A stretch of 64,000 nt of DNA from Polaromonas sp. (GTDB lineage Bacteria > Pseudomonadota > Gammaproteobacteria > Burkholderiales > Burkholderiaceae_C). The notes beneath the pieces are model-generated. The model was not told the origin of the DNA. It searched no databases and saw nothing but the letters and a program-made list of their open reading frames with translations. A program made the position numbers and the translations under genes. The stretch lies in NCBI GenBank assembly GCA_013297865.1, contig JAAFIP010000002.1:1-64000 (forward strand). The letters are read 5' to 3'. This document shows, in pieces, positions 15,412 through 23,825 of this stretch; the first letter of the stretch is position 1; the number at the start of each line of letters is the position of its first letter.

Positions 15412-16206
15412 ATGGCTATCAGTTTATGGCGCTTGCATCAACGTATCTGCATCACTCTGTGGGCGCTCGGCGCAATGTGGACACCTGCGTCCTGGGCTGC
15501 CAATGAACCCACCAAACCCAACCAGGACACCATGGCCCAGCGCATGCAGGCCTGCACCACCTGCCATGGCGCGGGGCTGACAGCGCAGGTGGGCCGCACC
15601 GCCAACGAGGCCTATTTTCCGCGCATTGCGGGCAAGCCTGCGGGCTATCTGTATAACCAGCTGCTCAACTTTCGCGACGGCCGCCGCCACTACGGGCTGA
15701 TGGTGGGCATGGTGGAGCACTTGAGCGATGCGTATCTGATGGAAATGGCGCTGTATTTTGCGCAGCTCGATCTGCCCTATCCGCCGCCCACCGCGCCGCC
15801 CGCAGGCACCTCGCAGGCCCTGCTGGCGCGCGGGCAGGCGCTGGTGGAGCAGGGCGACAAGGCGCGCGGCATCGCCGCCTGCGTGGCCTGCCATGGCAGC
15901 GCGCTGATGGGCGTGGCCCCGGCGCTGCAGCAGGCGGGTAGCCTGGTTAACAGCAACCCCAGCATGCCCGCGCTGCTGGGCCTGCCGCGCGACTATATTG
16001 CGGGCCAGCTGGGCGCGTGGCAAACTGGGCAACGCCGCGCCCATGCACCCGACTGCATGGGCAGCATTGCAAGGCAACTGACAGCCAACGATGTCGAAGC
16101 CCTGGCCACCTGGCTGGCAGCGCAGCCCGTGCCCACAGGCACGGCGGCCAAGCCTGCTGCCGCCTTGCCGCGGGCGATGCCGCAGGCCTGTGGAGGTGTG
16201 CGGTGA
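15412..16206 (+). CDS. Diheme cytochrome c (c4/c553-like)
   Basis: A periplasmic electron carrier of 264 residues. A signal peptide ends near ASWAA (residue 30). The first heme domain has CTTCH (48-52) and RIAGKPAGYLYNQL, and the second has CVACH (157-161) and GLPRDYIAGQL, the two-domain pattern of cytochrome c4-like proteins. It starts 26 bp after apbE behind an AGGGG ribosome site and overlaps the next cytochrome gene, so it may belong to the same transcript as the DUF3570/ApbE genes. Confidence 0.88.
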   Translation: MAISLWRLHQRICITLWALGAMWTPASWAANEPTKPNQDTMAQRMQACTTCHGAGLTAQVGRTANEAYFPRIAGKPAGYLYNQLLNFRDGRRHYGLMVGMVEHLSDAYLMEMALYFAQLDLPYPPPTAPPAGTSQALLARGQALVEQGDKARGIAACVACHGSALMGVAPALQQAGSLVNSNPSMPALLGLPRDYIAGQLGAWQTGQRRAHAPDCMGSIARQLTANDVEALATWLAAQPVPTGTAAKPAAALPRAMPQACGGVR

Positions 16207-17600
16207 CGCTGGCGCAGCGCTGGCAGCGCGCCAGCCCGGTGCAGCGCGTGTTCATCGCGCCGGGCGCTTTTCTGGCGCTGATCGCCGTCCTGATAGTCGG
16301 GCTGGTTACTATCGAATTGATAGCTGCTCCCGCGATATTCCAGAGGGCTGAGGCCCTAAATGATGCTCAAAAACCTTCTGCAGAGCTTGTTCAGCGGGGC
16401 GAATATCTGGCCAAGGTGGGCAACTGTGCTGCCTGCCACACCGCGCGCGGCGGCCAGCCGTTTGCAGGCGGCAAGGCCATCCACACGCCATTTGGTGCGG
16501 TGTACACCAGCAACATCACGCCCGACACCACCCACGGCATTGGCCGCTGGAGCGCCCAGGCGTTTTACCGCGCCATGCATGAAGGCCGCAGCGCCGATGG
16601 CCGCCTGCTCACGCCTGCCTTCCCTTATCCCAACTACACCCATGTCAGCCGCGAAGACAGCGACGCACTGTATGCGTATTTCATGCACGGTGTCCCCAGC
16701 GTGGCGCAGCCCAACCGCGCGCACGAGCTGGGCTTTCCCTACAACACCCAGCTTGCACTGGCGGTGTGGCGGCTGCTGTTCTTTGACAAGGCGCAGCCCA
16801 ATAATGCTCCTGAAATAGTAGCTGCTCCCGCGATATTCCAGGGCTCTGGCGGCCTAAAAGACATGCAAAACGCGGCCCTGACAGCGCGCGGCGAGTATCT
16901 GGTGCGTGGCCTGGGCCATTGCAGTGCCTGCCATGCGCAGCGCAACGCCCTGGGCGCCACCATCAACGACCAGCTGCTCAGCGGCGCGCTGATGCCCATG
17001 CAGGACTGGTACGCGCCCTCGCTGATGGACCCCCGCCAGGCGGGCGTGATGCACTGGCCCACGCAGGACGTGGTCGCCCTGCTGAAAACCGGCGTAGCGC
17101 CCAACGCCAGCATGGCCGGGCCGATGGCCGAAGTGGTCAGCAAAAGCACGCAGTACTGGAGCGATGCCGACCTGCAGGCTACGGCAGCTTATCTGCAATC
17201 GCTGCCGCAAACGACAGCCCCTGCGCGCGACAAGCCCCGCGTCAACCCACAGTTCTATGCGCGCGGCGAGCAGCTGTTTGCCAAGCACTGCGCCAGCTGC
17301 CACGGCACGCAGGGCGAGGGCGCAAAGGTTGAAGGCAGTGTGGCCCTGCCCGCGCTGGCAGGCAACCGCGCCGTCACCATGCCCACCGCAGCCAACCTGG
17401 TGCGCATCCTGCTGGCAGGCGGCTACGCGCCCAGCACCGCGGGCAACCCGCGCCCCTTCGGCATGCCGCCATTCGTACACGTCCTGAACGACGAAGACAT
17501 CGCCGCCGTCACCACCTACATCCGCGCAGCCTGGGGCAACCAGGCCGATGCGGTGAGCGCGGCCGATGTGCTGCAGCATCGCAAGGGGTTGTTGCCTTAA
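16203..17600 (+). CDS. Membrane-anchored triheme cytochrome c (AdhB/alcohol-dehydrogenase cytochrome type)
   Basis: A 465-residue cytochrome with one N-terminal membrane helix (about residues 18-40) and three heme motifs: CAACH (75-79), CSACH (240-244) and CASCH (363-367). The layout and motifs such as TSNITPDTTHGIGRWS match cytochrome subunits of membrane dehydrogenases. GTG at 16203 overlaps the stop of the preceding diheme gene (GTGA), giving tight coupling. Two copies of the dispersed repeat are embedded in frame, adding IELIAAPAIFQ and PEIVAAPAIFQ just ahead of the first and second heme domains. No dehydrogenase catalytic subunit is adjacent. Confidence 0.87.
   Translation: MTLAQRWQRASPVQRVFIAPGAFLALIAVLIVGLVTIELIAAPAIFQRAEALNDAQKPSAELVQRGEYLAKVGNCAACHTARGGQPFAGGKAIHTPFGAVYTSNITPDTTHGIGRWSAQAFYRAMHEGRSADGRLLTPAFPYPNYTHVSREDSDALYAYFMHGVPSVAQPNRAHELGFPYNTQLALAVWRLLFFDKAQPNNAPEIVAAPAIFQGSGGLKDMQNAALTARGEYLVRGLGHCSACHAQRNALGATINDQLLSGALMPMQDWYAPSLMDPRQAGVMHWPTQDVVALLKTGVAPNASMAGPMAEVVSKSTQYWSDADLQATAAYLQSLPQTTAPARDKPRVNPQFYARGEQLFAKHCASCHGTQGEGAKVEGSVALPALAGNRAVTMPTAANLVRILLAGGYAPSTAGNPRPFGMPPFVHVLNDEDIAAVTTYIRAAWGNQADAVSAADVLQHRKGLLP
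16309..16357 (-). repeat. Dispersed repeat copy 3, inside a coding region
   Basis: An inverted copy of the element (GCTGCTCCCGCGATATTCCA) read in frame within the triheme cytochrome gene. It encodes roughly TIELIAAPAIFQRAEAL in the linker between the membrane helix and the first heme domain. Confidence 0.85.
16811..16855 (-). repeat. Dispersed repeat copy 4, inside a coding region
   Basis: A second inverted copy in the same gene, in the same reading frame. It encodes PEIVAAPAIFQGSGGL immediately before the RGEYL that opens the second heme domain. Confidence 0.85.
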
Positions 17601-17681
17601 GGTCTGACTTGCGCTGCAGCGCTAGCTTAGCGTTCTGCATAGTGGGCCAGGAACGGGCCCAGCCCGGATGGAGTTATTTTT

Positions 17682-18602
17682 TCAGCCGTTTCCCTGTCCA
17701 GCCCACTTGCTTTTCAGAAAATCTACCATCACTCGTACTTTGAGCGGCAGATAGCTGCGCGTGGGATACAGCAGCCACACCCCGGTGTCAAAACTGGTGG
17801 CGGTGGCTTGCAGATGCGGGAAGAGGTCGACGAGCGTGCCGTCTGCAATCGCTTCATTGGCCAGCCAATCGGTGAGCAGCACTGGGCCCATGCCGTCTAT
17901 TGCGCAGCGTCGCAGAGCGAGTGGGCTGGAGATGATGATGTCGCCATCCACGCTCACGGTTTGCACCTTGCCTTTTGCATCTTTGAAATGCCATTCGTGG
18001 CGAAACTCGGGCAGCGCGAGCAAGAGGCAGCGATGCTTGGCCAGATCTGCAGGGCTCTTTGGCGGGCCATGCTGAGCGATATAGCCAGGGCTCGCGCAAA
18101 CGCGATAGCGCGTGCGCATGAGCTTGGTGAGCACGACATCGCCTTCAAATTGTGATCCGAGGCGCACCGCCAGATCAATCCGGTCGTTGACCAAATTCAT
18201 ATTGGCATCGGTGAGCAATAGCTCGACCTTGAGCTGAGAATGCAAGCGGCGAAATTCTGGGAGTAGGGGCGCGATTTGAATGATGCCGAATGATACGGAT
18301 GAGGTCATGCGCAATGTGCCCTGCGCTTGGTTGTTCACGCCCTTGCTGAGCGCCAAAGCTTCTTCGCGCGCCTGCTCCAGTTCATCCACCAAAGGCGAAA
18401 TGCGCGCTAAATAAGCATGCCCCGCTTCCGTGAGCGAGAGCTTGCGCGTGGTGCGTTGAAACAAGCGCACGCCCAGCTCTTGCTCCAACGCTGCCACCGT
18501 GCGCGAAACGGAAGACGGATCGAGCTCCAGCTCACGTGCGGCATGCGCGAAATTTCCTAAGCGAGCGACATCGACGAAGGTTTTGAGGGTGATGGCATCC
18601 AT
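17682..18602 (-). CDS. LysR-family transcriptional regulator
   Basis: A 306-residue regulator with the LysR winged helix-turn-helix at the N-terminus (TFVDVARLGNFAHAARELELDPSSVSRTVAALEQELGVRLFQRTTRKLSLTEAG) and a periplasmic-binding-like effector domain after it. It is divergent from the azoreductase gene with a 140-bp intergenic region that contains a direct repeat, so it probably controls that gene and the dehydrogenase behind it. This is the first gene of the apparently inserted 17.6-20.3 kb segment. Confidence 0.92.
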   Translation of the reverse strand: MDAITLKTFVDVARLGNFAHAARELELDPSSVSRTVAALEQELGVRLFQRTTRKLSLTEAGHAYLARISPLVDELEQAREEALALSKGVNNQAQGTLRMTSSVSFGIIQIAPLLPEFRRLHSQLKVELLLTDANMNLVNDRIDLAVRLGSQFEGDVVLTKLMRTRYRVCASPGYIAQHGPPKSPADLAKHRCLLLALPEFRHEWHFKDAKGKVQTVSVDGDIIISSPLALRRCAIDGMGPVLLTDWLANEAIADGTLVDLFPHLQATATSFDTGVWLLYPTRSYLPLKVRVMVDFLKSKWAGQGNG

Positions 18603-18633
18603 GGGCTTATTTTCTCTTATTCATGCATTTTGC

Positions 18634-18692
18634 GCACGAAATAAATTCATAAATCTATATTTATAAGTTTTTATGCACGAAATACAGTTCAT
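18634..18692. promoter_or_regulatory. Direct repeat in the LysR/azoreductase intergenic region
   Basis: GCACGAAATA-A-TTCAT (18634-18650) is repeated as GCACGAAATA-AG-TTCAT (18675-18692, with small differences), 41 bp apart, in A/T-rich DNA between the divergent genes. The four-helical-turn spacing would place both copies on one face of the helix, as expected for a LysR tetramer site (inference). Confidence 0.45.
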
Positions 18693-18742
18693 TTCATGCC
18701 GCACATCAGGGTGATGCGCGGCGCTAACCAGAGGAATTTGCC

Positions 18743-19393
18743 ATGACCACTCTTCCACCCAGCAGCTACCATTTGCTGCGCATTGATTCCAGCGCCCGCG
18801 TGCAGGGCTCACATTCTCGCGAGCTTGGCGATCGTTTTGAAAGGGCTTGGCGCGAGCGCTTTCCCAACGCCAAAATCACGCACCGCGACGTGGCTATGCA
18901 AACTGTCACGCATATCGAAAACATGACGATTGCCGGCATGTTCACCCCGCCCGAGCAACACAACGCAGAGATGACGGCAGCGCTCGTGCAATCCGATACG
19001 TTGATCGCTGAGCTCAAAGCCGCTGATGCGTTGCTCATCACCGTGCCGATGTACAACTTCGGCATCCCCTCTTCGCTCAAAGCTTGGATTGATCAGATCA
19101 CCCGCATTGGCCACACCTTCAGCTTCGATGGCAGCAATTTCGCTGGTTTGCTTAAAGGCAAGAAAGCCTACATAGTGATCGCCTATGGCGCAGGCGGTTA
19201 CGCGGCCGGGGGCGGATTTGCTGCAGCCAATTTCGTCGAACCCTATCTGAAATTCCTACTCGGCTTCTTGGGCTTCGATGAAGTCATCACCTACAACGAC
19301 GAAGCCACCAACACCAATCCGGCAGGCATCGCCGCTATGCATGCAGCCATTGCCAGCCAGATGGATGCCACGCTGGAAGGAGTGCGCACATGA
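18743..19393 (+). CDS. azoR: FMN-dependent NADH-azoreductase
   Basis: A 216-residue flavodoxin-fold NAD(P)H:quinone/azo reductase. Markers are LLRIDSSARVQGSHSREL at the N-terminus (FMN phosphate loop), the conserved PMYNFGIPSSLKAWIDQI (near residue 98) and GHTFSFDG. It reduces quinones, azo compounds or other electrophiles by two-electron transfer in the cytoplasm and usually serves stress defence. AGAGG lies before the ATG. It overlaps the next gene by ATGA. The divergent LysR gene is the likely regulator. Confidence 0.9.
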   Translation: MTTLPPSSYHLLRIDSSARVQGSHSRELGDRFERAWRERFPNAKITHRDVAMQTVTHIENMTIAGMFTPPEQHNAEMTAALVQSDTLIAELKAADALLITVPMYNFGIPSSLKAWIDQITRIGHTFSFDGSNFAGLLKGKKAYIVIAYGAGGYAAGGGFAAANFVEPYLKFLLGFLGFDEVITYNDEATNTNPAGIAAMHAAIASQMDATLEGVRT

Positions 19394-20253
19394 AAAACAT
19401 CACTATTCTCGGCCTCGGTGCAATGGGCTCACGTATGGCGATCTCTTTGCTCAAAGCGGGCTATAGTGTGACCGTGTGGAATCGCAACGCGGCTAAAGCA
19501 GTTCCTTTGCAAGCCCTCGGCGCACGCGCTGCTGATTCGCCGCGCGCAGCGGCCAGCAATGCAGACGTCGTGATTAGTATGCTGCGCGATGACGAAGCCT
19601 CACGCCGAGCTTGGCTTGATGCTGCTGGTGGTGCGCTCGCTGGTATGCAAGCAGGCAGCATCGCTATAGAAAGCTCGACGCTAATGCCGACATGGATTCG
19701 CGAGCTTGCGGCAGCGGCTACGAAGTACAGCGTGGATTTCCTGGATGCTCCTGTGGCTGGATCGCGTCCGCAAGCAGAAGCTGCGCAACTTATTTATTTG
19801 GTAGGCGGTGCACAAGAAGTGCTGCAACGCGCCGAGCCCGTGCTCAAAAGTATGGGCGGGGCGGTGCATCATGCCGGCAATGCGGGAAGTGGGGCAATCG
19901 TCAAGCTGATGGTCAATGCCCTCTTCGGTATTCAAGTAGCCGCTCTTGCCGAGCTGCTGGGCTTGGCTACTCGCGCAGGTCTGGATGCCAGCAAGGCGCT
20001 GGAGATACTGAGTAGCACACCAGTGGCAAGCCCCGCAGCCAAGCTGGCTGGTCAAAGCATGCTGGCGAAGAACTTTGCGCCGATGTTTCCCGTTGAGCTC
20101 GCAGAGAAAGATTTTGGCTATGTGCTTGATGCGGCTGCTATGGCTGGCAGCGGTGTACCGCTTACGCAAAGCACACATGCTGTGATGCGCAGTGCGTTGG
20201 AGCATGGGCTAGGTGGTCAGAATTTAACGGCAGTGGCGCAGCTCTACGCTTGA
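19390..20253 (+). CDS. NAD(P)-dependent beta-hydroxyacid dehydrogenase family protein
   Basis: A 287-residue protein of the 3-hydroxyisobutyrate dehydrogenase/GLYR family. The Rossmann loop ITILGLGAMGSRMA is at the N-terminus, the substrate motif is FLDAPVAGSRPQAEA, and the catalytic lysine lies in GSGAIVKLMVNALFG (about residue 177). The exact substrate is unknown. With an azoreductase it may be a reductive detoxification pair. The start overlaps azoR by 4 bp. It ends 15 bp before a duplicated cytochrome fragment that marks the edge of the inserted segment. Confidence 0.88.
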   Translation: MKNITILGLGAMGSRMAISLLKAGYSVTVWNRNAAKAVPLQALGARAADSPRAAASNADVVISMLRDDEASRRAWLDAAGGALAGMQAGSIAIESSTLMPTWIRELAAAATKYSVDFLDAPVAGSRPQAEAAQLIYLVGGAQEVLQRAEPVLKSMGGAVHHAGNAGSGAIVKLMVNALFGIQVAALAELLGLATRAGLDASKALEILSSTPVASPAAKLAGQSMLAKNFAPMFPVELAEKDFGYVLDAAAMAGSGVPLTQSTHAVMRSALEHGLGGQNLTAVAQLYA

Positions 20254-20268
20254 AATGGGACGCTCTTT

Positions 20269-20394
20269 ATGCATGTGCTCAACGACGAAGACATCGCCGC
20301 CGTCACCACCTACATCCGCGCAGCCTGGGGCAACCAGGCCGATGCTGTCAGTGCGGCCGATGTGCTGCAGCATCGCAAGGGGTTGTTGCGGTAA
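20269..20394 (+). pseudogene. Duplicated 3' end of the triheme cytochrome gene
   Basis: These 126 bases read MHVLNDEDIAAVTTYIRAAW and so on to a stop, and correspond to the last 41 residues of the cytochrome gene ending at 17600. The two copies differ at about nine positions, nearly all silent. No heme motif or signal remains, so it is a remnant. Its place right after the LysR–azoR–dehydrogenase module suggests the module entered at the gene's 3' end and brought a diverged copy of that end. Confidence 0.85.
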
Positions 20395-20417
20395 CGCCGA
20401 TGCCCTCGTATTGACCG

Positions 20418-21290
20418 TCAGCCTCTGACTTCCTCCTCACGCTGGGAAATCCATTCGCGTGGTGAGACACCGAGTTTCGCGGTAAAGACCCGCGTCAACG
20501 CTGACTGGGAGCTATAGCCCAACTCACCAGCCAGTGTTTTCAATGGCACGCCTTCGCTCAGCCGTGCTTGCGCAATCGTCAGTCGCCAGCCGGCCACATA
20601 TTCCGCAGGAGCCTGACCGACTAGCTGCTTGAACTTCACTGAGAACGCCGTGCGCGACATACCGCTGGCTTGCGCCAGTTGCTCCACCGTCCAAGGATCG
20701 CCCGGGGATTGATGCATTGCGGTAAGCGCCTTGGCCAATGGGGGCGACGAAAGCCCCATCAGCAACCCACTGTTGATCCTGGCTTGCGACGGGTGATCCA
20801 GAAGCCAGCGCAGCAGTTGGATCAGCACAACCTCAAACAGCCGATCAGCCAACACCCGATGCCCGCATCTGACGTGTTCAGTTTCAGCAAACAACAAGTT
20901 CAACGATGCTTGCAAGCCATCAACTTCGGCCAGCGGCAACACTACCAGCGGCGGTAAGGCCTGCACGATAGGGTGGGACTGGCCGCCCTCAAACTCGATT
21001 TCTGCACAGGTGAAATCCGAACCATCCCGGGGAGCGTTGTGAAAATGGTGGGTGAACGGGCGTGGGTACAGGATGAGGGATGCCTCCTGGAGTTTGATGT
21101 GCACGGGCACCTCTTTCGCACCCGGATGACGAATCTCCATCGAGCCGCTTCTGAGCACATGCAGATAGGCTTTGTTGGCTTTTTGGGCAAACACATGCTT
21201 GCCGCACATTGGCCCGGAGAAAGACATGCGAGTGCGGAGTCGAAAGCGCTCCAACAGCGTTGACAGGCGGTCTACAGGTTCCATCATCAT
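20418..21290 (-). CDS. AraC-family transcriptional regulator
   Basis: About 290 residues: an N-terminal cupin-like effector domain (CGKHVFAQKANKAYLHVLRSGSMEIRHPG, then ILYPRPFTHHFHNAP) and a C-terminal double helix-turn-helix with the AraC signature (WTVEQLAQASGMSRTAFSVKFKQLVGQAPAEYV and LGYSSQSALTRVFTAKLGVSPREW). The start is one of three consecutive ATGs near 21290. It is divergent from the operon starting at 21413 and probably controls it. A family of this type often senses electrophiles or oxidants next to carboxymuconolactone-decarboxylase/AhpD-like genes (inference). Confidence 0.9.
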   Translation of the reverse strand: MMMEPVDRLSTLLERFRLRTRMSFSGPMCGKHVFAQKANKAYLHVLRSGSMEIRHPGAKEVPVHIKLQEASLILYPRPFTHHFHNAPRDGSDFTCAEIEFEGGQSHPIVQALPPLVVLPLAEVDGLQASLNLLFAETEHVRCGHRVLADRLFEVVLIQLLRWLLDHPSQARINSGLLMGLSSPPLAKALTAMHQSPGDPWTVEQLAQASGMSRTAFSVKFKQLVGQAPAEYVAGWRLTIAQARLSEGVPLKTLAGELGYSSQSALTRVFTAKLGVSPREWISQREEEVRG

Positions 21291-21412
21291 TTTGTACAAA
21301 TAGATATGTTTTAAGAACGATATGGTTCTTATTGTACAGGTGTGTCCGTCAAACTGCAGCCATGCCGCAAGGGAATGGCCTTTGCGAACTTTGGCAGTTT
21401 TAAGGAGTAAGC

Positions 21413-22165
21413 ATGAAAGTTAAGCAACTGAGTCAGTTAGCAATGGGCGTGGCATTGACGCTGGGCGCCAGTCTGGTGATGGCCCATCAGCATCACAGCG
21501 GTGGCATTTCCACAAAACCCGGCAAAACGGTGAAAGCCCCGTTCGATGTGATTCATACCAAGATCAGCACAGAAGGAAATGTGGCCGTGTTCCACATGGC
21601 AGTTTCTGGCAAAGCGGGCGCTTCCAAGCCCACCAAGTCCGGCAAACTCGCTGGCAGCACGGTGTTTTCCTATGTCTGGCCGACGACGCTTGATTCCTCA
21701 TCGGTTGGGTTCGAGTCCAAGGCTGGAATTCTTGCCTTTGCAGTGACTTCGCACCCCGACTTTGACGACACACCACTGTTTGATGAAAACGGCGATGGCA
21801 ATCCGAACAACGATGGCAATGTGTGGCATTCACATTGGGTGGTGCTGCAGCCGGATGAAGCTTGCGGAAAAGGCGCACTCAAAGTGGTGGACATCCCCAA
21901 AGATGCCAAACCGAAGCTGCCCAAAACCTGGCCGGGTTTGCCTATTCTGATCGATAGCCCAGGCTGGAGTCCGATTTTCAAGAAGGACTCGCTACAGGTG
22001 CGGGTTCCATTTGACGACATTGGTGCCGTGAATGCCGCAACGTTTGATGGCGTCACAGCCGCGCTGCGCGTTAATGCGAGCGTCCACAACCCGCTGCTGT
22101 GCGTGGTGGATGTCTTCAAGGTGGGCTCAGGCGATCTGTCCTTACCCGGAAAAGTCAACAAATAA
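21413..22165 (+). CDS. Exported protein of unknown function with HQHH and DxDxNxD-like segments
   Basis: A 250-residue secreted protein. A clean signal peptide (to about LVMA) is followed by HQHHSGG, a possible metal-binding start of the mature chain. The centre has DENGDGNPNNDGN, resembling a calcium loop, and then WHSHWVVLQPDEACG; two cysteines (about residues 150 and 232) could form a disulfide. I do not recognise the family. It is preceded by AAGGAG and opens a six-gene operon with redox-type proteins, divergent from the AraC regulator. Confidence 0.7.
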   Translation: MKVKQLSQLAMGVALTLGASLVMAHQHHSGGISTKPGKTVKAPFDVIHTKISTEGNVAVFHMAVSGKAGASKPTKSGKLAGSTVFSYVWPTTLDSSSVGFESKAGILAFAVTSHPDFDDTPLFDENGDGNPNNDGNVWHSHWVVLQPDEACGKGALKVVDIPKDAKPKLPKTWPGLPILIDSPGWSPIFKKDSLQVRVPFDDIGAVNAATFDGVTAALRVNASVHNPLLCVVDVFKVGSGDLSLPGKVNK

Positions 22166-22206
22166 ATTCACTCTTGTTTTTCAACCCAACCTAAAGAGGT
22201 ATCAAT

Positions 22207-22746
22207 ATGTCATACGTCAATATCAACAACGCAACAGTCGCCCCGGCAAGCCAGGAAATGCTCAAGCAGATTCATGTTGCATTTGGTGCTACGCCCAATA
22301 TGTTTAGAGCTGTATCCAACTCACCCGCTGCGCTCAAAAGCATGTGGGGCTCTTTTGGCGCTCTCGGCTCGGGCACACTGGGAGCAAAGCTGGGCGAGCA
22401 AATCGCCGTTGCGGTGGCCAACCGCAATCGCTGTGAGTATTGCTTGGCCGCACACACCGTGCTGGGACAAAGCGCGGGTGTGAGCGGCTCAGATATGTCG
22501 GCGGCACAAATTGGAAAATCAACCGATCCAAAGACGCAGGCCGCGCTCACGTTCGCACTCAAAATTGTGGAGCAACGTGCTGCAATCTCACAAGCCGATG
22601 TCGAGGCCGTGCGTGCAGCAGGCTTTAACGATGGTGAAATCGTTGAGATCATGGCGCATGTTGCCCTGAATCTATTCACAAACTATGTCAACGTAGCATT
22701 CAATGTGCCGGTAGACTTTCCCAAAGTTGCACTGAAAGCAGCTTAA
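22207..22746 (+). CDS. Carboxymuconolactone decarboxylase/AhpD-like protein
   Basis: A 179-residue helical protein of the AhpD/CMD family. The redox motif is RCEYCLAAHTVLG (Cys-x-x-Cys with the proton-relay His). In AhpD this pair relays electrons to a peroxiredoxin; here a redoxin-like gene follows directly, which supports a peroxidase-reducing role rather than ring-cleavage decarboxylation. It begins behind AGAGG and follows the exported protein gene by 41 bp. Confidence 0.88.
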   Translation: MSYVNINNATVAPASQEMLKQIHVAFGATPNMFRAVSNSPAALKSMWGSFGALGSGTLGAKLGEQIAVAVANRNRCEYCLAAHTVLGQSAGVSGSDMSAAQIGKSTDPKTQAALTFALKIVEQRAAISQADVEAVRAAGFNDGEIVEIMAHVALNLFTNYVNVAFNVPVDFPKVALKAA

Positions 22747-22794
22747 CGCGAACCGGGTGGTACGGTGCCACCCGATTTCCAAACACGGAGTCCT

Positions 22795-23265
22795 ATGCAA
22801 ACAACGCCTATTGAATGGTCGGTCAGCCAATGGTTTAACACGGATAGCACCACCACGCTAGAGCAACTCAAGGGCCGAGTCGTCGTCGTGGGTGCATTCC
22901 AGATGCTCTGTCCTGGCTGCGTAGCGCACAGCATCCCCCAGCTTAAAAAACTGCATGCAATGTCTCGCAGCTTGCCATTGACTGTGATCGGCTTGCATAC
23001 CGTGTTTGAGCATCATCAGGCCATGCAGCCTCATGCGCTGAAGGCATTCATTCACGAGTATCAGCTCAGTTTCCCCATCGGAGTAGCCGCCCACGAAGAA
23101 AACAACCTCATGCCAAAGACCATGGAAGACTGGCAGATGCGCGGCACACCCAGCACATTTGTCTTCGCTACAAATGGCGATCTGTGCTTGCATGAATTTG
23201 GCCATGTGGACGATCTGGTGTTGGGTGTCGTTATCGGGCAGCAGCTGATGAGCGCCAACGCATGA
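22795..23265 (+). CDS. Redoxin / AhpC-TSA-like protein
   Basis: A 156-residue cytoplasmic thioredoxin-fold protein with the motif FQMLCPGCVAHSIPQLKKL (Cys-Pro-Gly-Cys near residue 41). A later segment, TPSTFVF, provides the cis-Pro. The CPGC pair is unusual for peroxiredoxins and closer to TlpA-type reductases. The ATG at 22795 has the TATGCAAAC context after CGGAG; an upstream ATG at 22765 lies inside the spacer. It is the probable partner of the AhpD-like protein in the same operon. Confidence 0.82.
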   Translation: MQTTPIEWSVSQWFNTDSTTTLEQLKGRVVVVGAFQMLCPGCVAHSIPQLKKLHAMSRSLPLTVIGLHTVFEHHQAMQPHALKAFIHEYQLSFPIGVAAHEENNLMPKTMEDWQMRGTPSTFVFATNGDLCLHEFGHVDDLVLGVVIGQQLMSANA

Positions 23266-23291
23266 CAACACAATCTTTAAGAAAGCCCGCC

Positions 23292-23564
23292 ATGAAAATT
23301 TCAGTCTATGACACCTATGTTCAGCGCCCAGACGGGCTACGCATGCATTTTGATATCTTGGTGCCTTCGGAGCTGAGCGATCAAGCTGCCGTACTCCGCT
23401 TCGGGCAAACCTATCTTGCCGCAAAGGGCTTGCCACCCTCCATCCTGAAATCAGAAAAATGTAACTTTTGCCATGTGGAATCAGCCAACGCCGCTGTCGC
23501 CAACGAAATCGCTGCCAAGGGATTCTCCATCATTGAAATGGAACACTGCAATGGAGTGGCGTAG
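23292..23564 (+). CDS. DUF2024 family protein
   Basis: A small protein of 90 residues whose start MKISVYDTYVQRPDGLRMHFDI matches the DUF2024 family. It contains SEKCNFCHVESA, a Cys-x-x-Cys-His pattern that in this soluble context is more likely a metal or redox site than heme. Function unknown. An ATG at 23262 overlaps the redoxin stop (ATGA) and would add ten residues, so coupling to the redoxin is possible with either start. Confidence 0.78.
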   Translation: MKISVYDTYVQRPDGLRMHFDILVPSELSDQAAVLRFGQTYLAAKGLPPSILKSEKCNFCHVESANAAVANEIAAKGFSIIEMEHCNGVA

Positions 23565-23566
23565 TC

Positions 23567-23821
23567 ATGAACAGCTATCGCCCTGTAAATTGCGAGTTCC
23601 ATGATGTCATGGAGTCTTGTGCTACTTTGCGCAAACCAGTCGCTATCGAGGTGAAAAGCGCCAACAGAAGCCGACGCATTATTCACACAATCATTGCAGA
23701 TGTATTCGCCCGTGATGGAGTCGAATACCTCAAAACCCAATCTGAAGAGTTAATCCGTCTGGACGAACTGCTGGCCGTTGATGGCCACGAAATCCGCAAT
23801 TTTCCTAAAATTTCTCAATAG
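23567..23821 (+). CDS. Rho-binding antiterminator (ROF/YaeO) family protein
   Basis: An 84-residue protein similar to ROF. MNSYRPVNCEFHDVMESCATLRKPVAIEV forms the first strands of the Sm-like barrel, and the end contains LDELLAVDG, the segment that follows the Rho-contact region. ROF proteins bind Rho and inhibit termination. The ATG lies 2 bp after the DUF2024 stop (TAGTCATG), so it is in the same operon. Inclusion of an antiterminator in a stress-type operon suggests it acts in response to the same signal (inference). Confidence 0.75.
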   Translation: MNSYRPVNCEFHDVMESCATLRKPVAIEVKSANRSRRIIHTIIADVFARDGVEYLKTQSEELIRLDELLAVDGHEIRNFPKISQ

Positions 23822-23825
23822 CACT

